A stretch of DNA of 21,333 bases from UBA1181 sp963626555 (GTDB lineage: Bacteria > Bacteroidota > Bacteroidia > Bacteroidales > Paludibacteraceae): contig CAVFXQ010000042.1 of NCBI GenBank assembly GCA_963626555.1, positions 1-21,333 on the forward strand, in the 5' to 3' direction. Of this stretch, positions 1-6,936 are shown piece after piece (position 1 is the stretch's first letter; each line of letters begins with the position of its first letter). The position numbers and the translations under genes are program-made. The notes under the pieces were generated by a model that saw only the letters and a list, made by a program, of their open reading frames with translations, ran no database searches and was not told where the DNA came from.

Positions 1-51
1 CAAATGTTTATAAAACTATGATTGAGCCTCTGCCCTTTCTTTTTGACGTTG

Positions 52-83
52 CAAAGATAGATGTCTTTTAATTCATGACCAAA
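52..83 (-). promoter_or_regulatory. Bacteroidetes-type promoter firing out of the left edge
   Basis: Read on the minus strand the sequence is TTTG, then 20 bases, then TATCTTTG. This matches the Bacteroidetes primary-sigma consensus TTTG-N19-21-TAnnTTTG exactly in both boxes and in spacing. Transcription would start near position 46 and run leftwards, so the gene it serves lies outside the window. It lies 40-75 bases beyond the stop codon of the SDR gene, and no hairpin terminator is visible between them, so readthrough from the upstream operon is also possible. Confidence 0.7.
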
Positions 84-125
84 TATTTTTTAATGTATTT
101 TTCATGTTTTTGTATTTTGTTTTTC

Positions 126-908
126 TTATTTTTCAAATTTAACTATTTTTTTCATTATGAAGAAAACAAGAAAATCTGGTAGGTGTTTGACAATAGGTAC
201 AAACAGATGATTCAGAACACCTGGAAGATATTGCTTCTTCTTTTTGAACATTTTTTTCAATGCTTTTTTTGCTAAAACTTCGGGTCGCATTGAGACTCCG
301 ATTTTTACGGCCACGTTTCTCCAGTAATTGCTAAGTCCGTAGAGACCTGTATCTACCGCACCTGGACAAACTGCAGTTACGCCAACTCCGTATGAGTGTA
401 ACTCATACCATAATGAGCGAGAAAAATTTAGTATATAGGCTTTGGTGGCATTATATACACTGATCCCTGGCATAGCCATCCAAGCTGACATAGATGACAT
501 ATTTAGGATATAACCAAAGCCTCTTCCTTTCATGTCGTTTCCAAAATACCAGCACATCTTGCTCAACGTTTTCACATGTAGGTTGAGCATTAATTCTATT
601 CGTGGTAGATTGGTGTTATTGAACGCGTTAAAGAAAAAAACTCCAGCATTGTTTATTAATATGTCTACTTCGTACCCTTGATTTATACAATGGGTATGCA
701 GCTCCTCCGCTGCATTTTCTTCCGACAAATCCTTGAAGACAGCTTCTGCTTCAATTCCAAATTCATTGTGCAGTTTTGTCGCTGTTTCTTGCAATTCTTT
801 CTCTTGATTGCTTACCAATAATAAATCATATTTTTGTCGTGCTAATTCGGTGGCGTATTGTAATCCAATACCAGAACTTGCTCCTGTTACTAAGGCTATC
901 TTTTTCAT
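126..908 (-). CDS. SDR-family NAD(P)-dependent oxidoreductase
   Basis: Classical short-chain dehydrogenase/reductase of 260 residues, the usual length for the family; it should be a cytoplasmic carbonyl/hydroxyl oxidoreductase. Visible motifs are the cofactor-binding TGASSGIG (residues 8-15), the NNAG structural motif (86-89) and the catalytic set Ser139, Tyr152 and Lys156 in a YNATK context. The acceptor after the second beta strand reads SNQEKE, which does not settle NADH versus NADPH. The C-terminal part (about 215-260) is basic and then hydrophobic, as in SDRs related to long-chain 3-ketoacyl reductases, so an acyl substrate is possible, but this is inference. It starts 28 bases after the coaE stop and is probably the last gene of the nusB-yajC-ybbR-coaE operon. 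The substrate cannot be told from sequence. The family call is firm, the role is open. Confidence 0.93.
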   Translation of the reverse strand: MKKIALVTGASSGIGLQYATELARQKYDLLLVSNQEKELQETATKLHNEFGIEAEAVFKDLSEENAAEELHTHCINQGYEVDILINNAGVFFFNAFNNTNLPRIELMLNLHVKTLSKMCWYFGNDMKGRGFGYILNMSSMSAWMAMPGISVYNATKAYILNFSRSLWYELHSYGVGVTAVCPGAVDTGLYGLSNYWRNVAVKIGVSMRPEVLAKKALKKMFKKKKQYLPGVLNHLFVPIVKHLPDFLVFFIMKKIVKFEK

Positions 909-936
909 GTTTAAAATGTTTTGATTATCTACTTTC

Positions 937-1530
937 TTAATTTTTACTCGTCAACTGACTTAATATTTGGTTAATCTGTGGAAGAACAGCTTGCAAGTCA
1001 TTTTCAATAATGAAATCGGCTTTCAATCGCTTGCTCTCTTCATCCGATTGATTTTTGACACGTGCTTGCACCTGCTCGAATGTGGCAGAGTCGCGTTTCA
1101 TCACTCTTTTTATTCGAACGTCTAATGGAGCATATACTAAAATGGTCTTGTCAAATTCTATGTCTAATTTTGATTCAAAAAGAATTGCGGATTCCAACGC
1201 AATGATTTCCTTTGGTTTTTTCGCTTCTGTTCGTTCCCAACTCAAAAAATCTTTTCCTACCGCAGGGTGTATTGTTTGATTGACTTTTGTCAGCAAGGTT
1301 TGATCTGAGAATATCATAGAAGCGATTTTTTTTTTGTTTAATGTCCCGTCTCCATAATAAATATCATCACCTAACAAATTCATTAGCAGACTGCGCAAAT
1401 TTTCGTCTTGTACCATGAGACGTTTTGCCTCTTCGTCTGCGTTATAAACGGGTATCCCCTTGGTTCTCAAAATTTCAGAAATCACAGACTTCCCTGAGCC
1501 AATTCCTCCAGTTATTCCTAATCGTATCAT
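937..1530 (-). CDS. coaE: Dephospho-CoA kinase
   Basis: Catalyses the last step of coenzyme A biosynthesis: ATP-dependent phosphorylation of the 3'-hydroxyl of dephospho-CoA, in the cytoplasm. The 197-residue protein has the family's usual length. It opens with the P-loop GGIGSGKS (residues 8-15), followed by the NADE motif, whose Asp32 sits where the family has its catalytic aspartate; HPAV and the RxxxRD-like lid region (RVMKRDSA) follow. The start is ATG, 29 bases after the ybbR-like stop, fitting one transcript with nusB and yajC. A run of ten A residues on the coding strand (window 1326-1335) encodes Asn-Lys-Lys-Lys-Ile in frame. It is the only such long homopolymer I noticed in a coding region here and is a possible slippage site. 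Confidence 0.96.
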   Translation of the reverse strand: MIRLGITGGIGSGKSVISEILRTKGIPVYNADEEAKRLMVQDENLRSLLMNLLGDDIYYGDGTLNKKKIASMIFSDQTLLTKVNQTIHPAVGKDFLSWERTEAKKPKEIIALESAILFESKLDIEFDKTILVYAPLDVRIKRVMKRDSATFEQVQARVKNQSDEESKRLKADFIIENDLQAVLPQINQILSQLTSKN

Positions 1531-1559
1531 TCAAAATTTGTATTATTTAGTTCTTTCTT

Positions 1560-2549
1560 TTAGTCTTCTGATTTCTCTTCTATGATGTAGTCTATCATAT
1601 CGGGATCTAATTTCACACCGAATGCGTCTGAAGGTGGATTCTTTTGTTGTATTTTCAGTTTTTTCACGCCTGTTTTTGCTTCGTCATAATCAACGTAAAA
1701 AGAGAATGAGGAGGCATCTAAACGCTCGTAGTGGCTGAGAGCCACTTTAAACTGAACCGAGACATTGGATGGAAAAATTCTCAAAACTCTGTTCTCTGGC
1801 AGATTGGCGATAGAAATAGGTGCTTGTACGGTCTTTTCTGTAAACCGTTCCGTCTTAAAACCCAAATTGATTACTGAATCTGAAAAGAACACTAACGGTA
1901 TATTGCATAACTTCACTTTCACTATCATAGAGTCTTTTATGTCCGAAACGACGGTCTCCTCCGTTGCAACAAACTCCAGACTGTCTAATGTGCTTTGTGG
2001 CCCGTATGCAACGACACTTGTTGGGTTTACCGTCATTGTATCAATATTGCAGTATTGCTGTGCCAGCTCGTATTGTCCCCTTACTTTGATAGGAATCTTT
2101 TTTTCTGCCAATCGTTCCACTTCAAAAATGATAGAATCAGGCCCGATTTTGGTGATTTCTATTTCTGAGTGAACCTGTTTCTGTAAAGTATTTAGAAGCG
2201 ACTGTGATGAAATTGATCGCTTGCCATTGGCGATGATAGACAAATCAATGGGGAGTGGCTGAAATTCCCCTCCCCATCTACATTTTATCAAATTAGTTCC
2301 TTGTCCCACTAATGTAATGTAGAGAGACTCTGGTAATTCATTCGTAATGACGTATCCATCTGGTTTGTTAACATAGTAGACAGGCACGAATACCATTGTT
2401 TCGTATTTCTTATTGAGCGCTTTCAACACCCATAATGAGGCAGAAACAAACAAGAAGAATATAAAAACGAGTAAATCCTTGCTAAGCAAGAACTTTTTTA
2501 CAACGGTGAGTTGCTTTTGAAACTCATTTTCTAAATCTTCCGACAGCAT
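1560..2549 (-). CDS. YbbR-like (CdaR-related) membrane-anchored protein
   Basis: About 329 residues. A short cytoplasmic N-terminus is followed by one membrane helix (about residues 25-43) and then a long extracytoplasmic part made of repeated beta-rich YbbR-like modules (for example around LAEKKIPIKVRG and the segment ending VVAYGPQSTLDSLEFV). In Firmicutes the YbbR protein CdaR regulates the diadenylate cyclase CdaA. In Bacteroidetes the single-helix form found beside yajC and coaE has no settled function, and no cyclase gene is in this window. I chose the ATG at 2547-2549; an in-frame TTG two codons upstream (2555) is a less likely alternative. It lies 27 bases after yajC in the nusB operon. 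The family call is confident; a c-di-AMP role is only a possibility. Confidence 0.85.
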   Translation of the reverse strand: MLSEDLENEFQKQLTVVKKFLLSKDLLVFIFFLFVSASLWVLKALNKKYETMVFVPVYYVNKPDGYVITNELPESLYITLVGQGTNLIKCRWGGEFQPLPIDLSIIANGKRSISSQSLLNTLQKQVHSEIEITKIGPDSIIFEVERLAEKKIPIKVRGQYELAQQYCNIDTMTVNPTSVVAYGPQSTLDSLEFVATEETVVSDIKDSMIVKVKLCNIPLVFFSDSVINLGFKTERFTEKTVQAPISIANLPENRVLRIFPSNVSVQFKVALSHYERLDASSFSFYVDYDEAKTGVKKLKIQQKNPPSDAFGVKLDPDMIDYIIEEKSED

Positions 2550-2576
2550 GCCCAAAAACTATGTTTTATAGAAGAA

Positions 2577-2900
2577 CTATTTTTGAACCTCTGCACTTTT
2601 TACGGAAGTAGGGTCGGCGATAATTGCCTCTTTCATCACAGTAACGTTGACGTTGTTAGCGATTTCTACTACGACTGTAGCGTCGTTAACAGTCTTTATT
2701 TTCCCTTGAATTCCTCCATTGATAAGAACTTTGTCGCCCACCATCAAAGAATCACGGAAATTTTGTAATTCCTTTTGCTTCTTCTGTTGCGGACGAATCA
2801 TAAAGAAATAGAACACTACGAAAATCAATACCATCATCAAGATAGACATCCATCCTGACTGACCACCTTGTGGTGCTTGTAAGACTATAGCCTCAACCAT
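2577..2900 (-). CDS. yajC: Preprotein translocase accessory subunit YajC
   Basis: Small inner-membrane protein of 107 residues that associates with the SecDF part of the Sec translocase. The sequence shows one hydrophobic helix (about residues 18-35) running into the hallmark FFMIRPQQKKQKE. A small soluble domain follows with the usual MVGDKVLINGGIQGKI pattern, ending in a basic tail. The ATG starts two bases after the nusB stop codon, so the two genes are probably translationally coupled and certainly co-transcribed. The downstream neighbour is the YbbR-like gene. Length and motif order match the family well. Confidence 0.95.
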   Translation of the reverse strand: MVEAIVLQAPQGGQSGWMSILMMVLIFVVFYFFMIRPQQKKQKELQNFRDSLMVGDKVLINGGIQGKIKTVNDATVVVEIANNVNVTVMKEAIIADPTSVKSAEVQK

Positions 2901-2902
2901 GT

Positions 2903-3853
2903 TTAATCGTTTTTATTGTAATTACTAATATAAGCAACTTTGGTTAACTTATTTTCTGCTTGCAATTCTTTTACCACTGCGTCTAACACGCCGTTGACAA
3001 AGTTGCTGCTTCGTGGCGTGCTGTATGCCTTTGCCAACTCAAGGTATTCGCTCATAGAGACATTCACGGGAATAGATGGAAACGTACAAATCTCAGCCAA
3101 TGCCATCTGCATAATGATAATGTCTAAGAAAGCAACTCTTTCAACATCCCAGTTTTGAATGTGTTTCGTGATGAGGGCTTTATATTCGTTGGCGTTGTAA
3201 ATCGTGTTTTTATAGAGCTTTAGCGCAAAACGCTCGTCTTCTTTGTCTCTATACTTTGGCATAAGACGTTGGTTTGCTCCCGCCTCTTCTTCAAAATTGC
3301 GGATGGTCTTGCTGACGAAACTTAAAACAATTTCTGCGTCATCGTTCCAATAGATACACATGTCTTCCAATTCTTTGCCAAGTAGCTCGCATTCGGAAAT
3401 TTGTTTTTTTACTATGTTGCGCCACAACTCTTTATCCTCCTTATAAGTGCGTTCAGACTTCATATATTCTTTAAGAACGTCGGAGGCAATGATTTGCTTT
3501 AGAATCTCGTCTGTGGCATTGATTTCGTCTGTAGACCAGTCTATTTCGTTTTCTTCTTTGTACTTCTTTAAATCTTCATTCTGCTCTAATTGTGCAACAA
3601 AAAGATTGTTTGCCAGTGCTGTGTAAAGTTCACGCTCTGCGTCGGAAATAGACTTCTTTGCTTGACGTTTTTTTGCCAACTCAGTGATGTTGATTATCAG
3701 TTGGAAAAAGTAGTGGTACAACTCGTACGTCTTGTCTATGCTCTGCATCAGCTCGTTCTGAGCCGCGGTAAAATCATTTTCTTCCTTATTATTCTTATAG
3801 TAGGAATAAAGGATTTGGATGATTTTAATTCTGAGTAGGTTTCTGTTTATCAT
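2903..3853 (-). CDS. nusB: Transcription antitermination factor NusB (long Bacteroidetes form)
   Basis: NusB pairs with ribosomal protein S10 (NusE) on boxA RNA to prevent early termination, mainly in rRNA operons. At 316 residues it is about twice the length of E. coli NusB. The N-terminus (LLRIKIIQILYSYYKN) matches the first NusB helix, and the C-terminal half (about residues 233-290) carries the classic NWDVERVAFLDIIIMQMALAEI and the SSNFVNGVLDAV helix. In between is a charged helical insertion typical of Bacteroidetes NusB. It is the first gene of the minus-strand operon nusB-yajC-ybbR-coaE-SDR and is divergent from clpB across a 387-base control region. Confidence 0.92.
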   Translation of the reverse strand: MINRNLLRIKIIQILYSYYKNNKEENDFTAAQNELMQSIDKTYELYHYFFQLIINITELAKKRQAKKSISDAERELYTALANNLFVAQLEQNEDLKKYKEENEIDWSTDEINATDEILKQIIASDVLKEYMKSERTYKEDKELWRNIVKKQISECELLGKELEDMCIYWNDDAEIVLSFVSKTIRNFEEEAGANQRLMPKYRDKEDERFALKLYKNTIYNANEYKALITKHIQNWDVERVAFLDIIIMQMALAEICTFPSIPVNVSMSEYLELAKAYSTPRSSNFVNGVLDAVVKELQAENKLTKVAYISNYNKND

Positions 3854-3880
3854 CTCTTCTTAATTCTACGAAATCAAGTA

Positions 3881-3888
3881 CAAAATTA
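3881..3888 (-). promoter_or_regulatory. Possible -7 box for the nusB operon
   Basis: On the minus strand this reads TAATTTTG, a full match to the TAnnTTTG -7 box of the Bacteroidetes primary sigma factor. It would place the start of transcription about 20-25 bases before the nusB ATG. No good TTTG -33 box is found 19-21 bases further upstream, so confidence is low. Confidence 0.35.
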
Positions 3889-3910
3889 AGATTTTTTTCT
3901 CTTCTCTTAC

Positions 3911-3942
3911 GGCTATACGCAAAGGAATTTGCGCTATAAGCC
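3911..3942. repeat. Imperfect inverted repeat in the nusB-clpB divergent region
   Basis: A perfect inner palindrome CGCAAA-GGAA-TTTGCG (3918-3933) is extended on both sides by TATA/TATA and GGC/GCC with one-base bulges, giving arms of about 13 bases. A T-rich tract (3949-3960) follows on the plus strand. There is no plus-strand gene upstream to terminate, so an operator or structured 5' region is as likely as a terminator. It sits upstream of the possible nusB -7 box. Confidence 0.5.
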
Positions 3943-3969
3943 CACTTGTTTGTTTTTTTTAAGAACTTG

Positions 3970-4092
3970 TGTCAAAATTTTAGGGTGGTTTGACTACGTA
4001 GTTTCTCTCTTTTTTATGATTCATTGTGACATAAAATATTGATAATCTGACATTTTGTCAGTTGCCTTGTCCTGGTTAGTGTCAATTTGTCA
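3970..4092 (+). promoter_or_regulatory. Cluster of TGTCA/TGACA half-sites upstream of clpB
   Basis: Six TGTCA or TGACA pentamers lie within 123 bases: 3970-3974, 4027-4031, the two halves of a perfect palindrome CTGACA-TTT-TGTCAG at 4047-4061, 4080-4084 and 4088-4092. Chance at equal base frequencies would give roughly one quarter of a site in this space. They lie 24-146 bases upstream of a sigma-54-like core element, the position expected of an upstream activator. That they control clpB is inference; the regulator is unknown. The rest of the 3854-4240 interval holds no convincing gene. Confidence 0.5.
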
Positions 4093-4115
4093 TTAGGAAT
4101 ATTGAAATAATGGAG

Positions 4116-4131
4116 TGGCATCAATTTTGTA
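4116..4131 (+). promoter_or_regulatory. Sigma-54-like -24/-12 element before clpB
   Basis: The sequence TGGCATCAATTTTGTA aligns to the sigma-54 consensus TGGCACG-N4-TTGCA with the two invariant blocks (GG at -24 and TTG at -12) at the right spacing; C6, G7 and the C of the GC doublet differ. Transcription would start near 4141, about 100 bases before the clpB ATG. I found no TTTG...TAnnTTTG promoter between it and clpB. It is a candidate only. Confidence 0.4.
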
Positions 4132-4240
4132 ATAGAGTAGATGTTGAGTGATGAAAAAGAAACGTAAACAAAGAAGGAGGATAGGTCATTCAATATTTTG
4201 AGATAGGCAACAAATTGTAAAACGCAAAAAAAGTAAGAGT

Positions 4241-6832
4241 ATGAATTTTGATAAATACACGATTAAAAGTCAGGAGGTTATCCAAGAGTCTGTGAATCTT
4301 GCGCAAAGCAAGAATCAACAGGCAATTGAACCTGTTCACTTGCTTCGGAGCGTCTTGAAGTTAGGTGAAAATGTAACGCAGTTTTTGTTTAACAAGACAG
4401 GCGTTAATGTAACAATGTTAAATACTGCTTCTGAAAAGATGTTGGAGTCGTTGCCAAGGGTGAGTGGAGGGGGAGAACCTTACTTGTCTAACGAAGCTAA
4501 CGCGGTTCTTTTGAAAGCAGAGAATGTCTCTAAGGAAGACGGAGATCAGTTCGTCTCTTTGGAATATATTTTGTTGGCTCTTTTGGTTGAAAAGAGTTCT
4601 GTTTCCACTTTGTTGAAAGATGCAGGTTTGACAGAAAAGGCTCTTCGTCAGGCTATACAGGAGTTGAGAAAGGGTAATAAGGTTACCGATGCTTCGGCAG
4701 AGGGCAACTATGATTCGTTGAATCGTTATGCCATCAATTTGAACGAGAAGGCTCGCTCGGGTAAGTTGGACCCTGTGATTGGTCGTGATGAGGAAATCCG
4801 TAGGGTGTTGCAGATTTTGAGTCGTCGTACAAAAAATAACCCAATCTTGATTGGTGAACCTGGTACTGGTAAAACGGCTATAGCAGAGGGGCTTGCGCAA
4901 CGTATCGTCCGTGGTGATGTGCCTGAAAATTTGAAGAGTAAACAGATTTACTCCTTGGATATGGGTGCAATCATAGCAGGTGCGAAGTACAAAGGTGAGT
5001 TTGAGGAGCGTTTGAAGGCTGTAGTCAACGAGGTGATTAAAGCCAATGGTGAGATTATTTTGTTCATTGATGAGATTCACACCTTGGTGGGTGCGGGTAA
5101 AGGCGACGGTGCAATGGATGCTGCCAACATATTGAAACCTGCCTTGGCGCGTGGTGAACTGAGGTCTATCGGAGCGACTACTCTTGACGAGTATCAGAAA
5201 TATTTCGAGAAGGATAAGGCCTTGGAACGTCGTTTCCAAATTGTGATGGTCAACGAACCTGACGAGGCTGATTCGATCTCTATCTTGCGTGGATTGAAGG
5301 AGCGGTATGAGAACCACCATCAGGTGCGAATCAAAGATGAGGCTATCATTGCTGCAGTTCAGCTTTCAACAAGGTATATCACGGATCGTTTTTTGCCAGA
5401 TAAGGCTATTGACTTGATTGATGAAGCCGCAGCAAAGCTTCGTATGGAGATTAACTCTTCTCCGGAGGAGTTGGATAACAAGGAACGAGAAATCAAACAG
5501 TTGGAGATTGAGCGTGAGGCTATCAAGCGAGAGAATGATACGACTAAATTGGAGCAGTTGGGTAAGGAGATTGCTGAGTTGAAGGAACAGGCTCAACAGA
5601 TTCGCGCTAAGTGGACTTCGGAGAAATCGTTGGTCGACGAACAGCAACAGTTGAAGAGTCAGATTGAGGACCTCCGTTTCCAAGCCGATCGTGCTGAGCG
5701 TGAGGGCAACTACGGTAAAGTAGCTGAAATTCGGTATGGTCGAATCAAGGAAGCTGAAGCTAAGATTGAGGAGATAAAAAAGAAATTAGCTGAGATACAG
5801 ACTAACTCCGCTTTGGTGAAAGAAGAGGTTTGCGCTGATGATATTGCTGATGTTGTTTCTAAATGGACAGGCATACCAGTTTCTAAGATGCTGCAGAGCG
5901 AGAAAGACAAACTGTTGCATTTGGAGGAGGAGTTGCACAAACGTGTGGTTGGTCAAGATGAGGCGATTGCCGCCGTGGCTGATGCTGTTCGTCGTAGTCG
6001 TGCTGGATTGCAAGATCCTAAGCGACCAATAGGTTCGTTCATCTTCTTGGGTACGACGGGTGTCGGTAAGACCGAGTTGGCAAAGGCCTTGGCAGAGTTC
6101 TTGTTTGATGATGAAAGTATGATGACGAGAATTGATATGTCTGAGTATCAGGAAAAATTCTCTGTTACCCGACTCATCGGAGCTCCTCCGGGATACGTTG
6201 GTTATGATGAGGGAGGTCAGTTGACCGAAGCCATCCGACGTAAACCTTACTCTGTAGTCTTGTTTGATGAAATCGAAAAAGCCCATCCAGACGTGTTCAA
6301 CACTTTGTTGCAGGTTTTGGATGACGGTCGATTGACGGATAACAAGGGTAGGTTGGTAAACTTCAAGAACACGATTATTATCATGACCTCAAATTTGGGG
6401 TCTGATATAATTCGAGAGAAGTTCGAAAAACTGACACCTGAGAATCACGATCAGGTGATTGAGGATGCAAAGAACACTGTCTTGAATATGTTGAAGCAAA
6501 CCATCCGACCAGAGTTCTTGAACCGTATCGATGAGATTATCATGTTCACTCCATTGTCAAAGACCGAAACTCGAAGAATCGTTGATTTGCAGATTGATTC
6601 TATCTATAAGATGTTGAAAGACAACGGTGTGGAATTGAGAGTAACGGATGATGCACGAAATTTCATCGCAGATGTTGGTTATGATCCTCAGTTTGGAGCA
6701 AGACCAATCAAGCGAGTTATCCAGAGATATTTGCTTAATGATTTGTCTAAGGCTTTGTTGGCTCAGACTGTCAATAGAGATAAGCCAATTGTGGTGGACA
6801 AGAAGGGAGAAGGCTTGACTTTTGATAATTAA
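4241..6832 (+). CDS. clpB: ATP-dependent chaperone ClpB
   Basis: Hexameric AAA+ disaggregase that works with DnaK to pull apart aggregated proteins after heat stress, in the cytoplasm. At 863 residues it matches ClpB (about 857 in E. coli). Domains in order: Clp N-terminal repeats (about 1-145); first nucleotide-binding domain with Walker A GEPGTGKT (205-212) and a Walker B ending FIDEIH; coiled-coil middle domain (about 395-525, rich in Glu/Lys/Gln), which distinguishes ClpB from ClpA; second nucleotide-binding domain with GTTGVGKT (604-611) and Walker B VVLFDEIEKAH; then the C-terminal sensor-2 region with GARPIKR. There is no strong Shine-Dalgarno site before the ATG. It is divergent from the nusB operon, has its own likely stress-type control region upstream and ends at a strong terminator, so it appears to be a single-gene transcript. 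Confidence 0.98.
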   Translation: MNFDKYTIKSQEVIQESVNLAQSKNQQAIEPVHLLRSVLKLGENVTQFLFNKTGVNVTMLNTASEKMLESLPRVSGGGEPYLSNEANAVLLKAENVSKEDGDQFVSLEYILLALLVEKSSVSTLLKDAGLTEKALRQAIQELRKGNKVTDASAEGNYDSLNRYAINLNEKARSGKLDPVIGRDEEIRRVLQILSRRTKNNPILIGEPGTGKTAIAEGLAQRIVRGDVPENLKSKQIYSLDMGAIIAGAKYKGEFEERLKAVVNEVIKANGEIILFIDEIHTLVGAGKGDGAMDAANILKPALARGELRSIGATTLDEYQKYFEKDKALERRFQIVMVNEPDEADSISILRGLKERYENHHQVRIKDEAIIAAVQLSTRYITDRFLPDKAIDLIDEAAAKLRMEINSSPEELDNKEREIKQLEIEREAIKRENDTTKLEQLGKEIAELKEQAQQIRAKWTSEKSLVDEQQQLKSQIEDLRFQADRAEREGNYGKVAEIRYGRIKEAEAKIEEIKKKLAEIQTNSALVKEEVCADDIADVVSKWTGIPVSKMLQSEKDKLLHLEEELHKRVVGQDEAIAAVADAVRRSRAGLQDPKRPIGSFIFLGTTGVGKTELAKALAEFLFDDESMMTRIDMSEYQEKFSVTRLIGAPPGYVGYDEGGQLTEAIRRKPYSVVLFDEIEKAHPDVFNTLLQVLDDGRLTDNKGRLVNFKNTIIIMTSNLGSDIIREKFEKLTPENHDQVIEDAKNTVLNMLKQTIRPEFLNRIDEIIMFTPLSKTETRRIVDLQIDSIYKMLKDNGVELRVTDDARNFIADVGYDPQFGARPIKRVIQRYLLNDLSKALLAQTVNRDKPIVVDKKGEGLTFDN

Positions 6833-6863
6833 TTGATTGATAGCGAGTTGATAGTATAGAGAC

Positions 6864-6912
6864 AAAACGGAGAGCGAAAAGAAAAAAACTTTTCGCTCTC
6901 CGTTTTATTTTT
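6864..6912 (+). terminator. clpB: Strong intrinsic terminator after clpB
   Basis: A perfect 18-base-pair stem (arms 6864-6881 and 6889-6906) closes a loop of seven A residues and runs into a T-rich tract (TTTTATTTTTTA). The A-rich left flank also gives a U tract on the opposite strand. It ends clpB transcription 32 bases after the stop codon and lies only 30 bases before the methyltransferase ATG. Confidence 0.92.
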
Positions 6913-6920
6913 TATTTTTG
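6913..6920 (+). promoter_or_regulatory. Possible -7 box for the methyltransferase, abutting the terminator
   Basis: TATTTTTG matches TAnnTTTG and ends 16 bases before the methyltransferase ATG, so the leader would be very short. The -33 position would fall in the right arm of the clpB terminator stem and reads CTTT or TTTT, not TTTG. It is the only candidate promoter in the short gap. Confidence 0.3.
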
Positions 6921-6936
6921 AAGAAATAGATAGATA

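Noticed and set aside
1765..2172. 135-codon plus-strand frame inside the YbbR-like gene
   Set aside because: It overlaps a confident gene on the other strand and its translation shows no domain or signal.
4418..5320. 300-codon open frame on the minus strand inside clpB
   Set aside because: It lies wholly opposite clpB, its product has no recognisable domain, and such shadow frames are common opposite long, codon-biased genes.
5366..6286. Several minus-strand open frames opposite the second half of clpB
   Set aside because: Same reason: antiparallel to a certain gene, with no family features and no promoter or start context.
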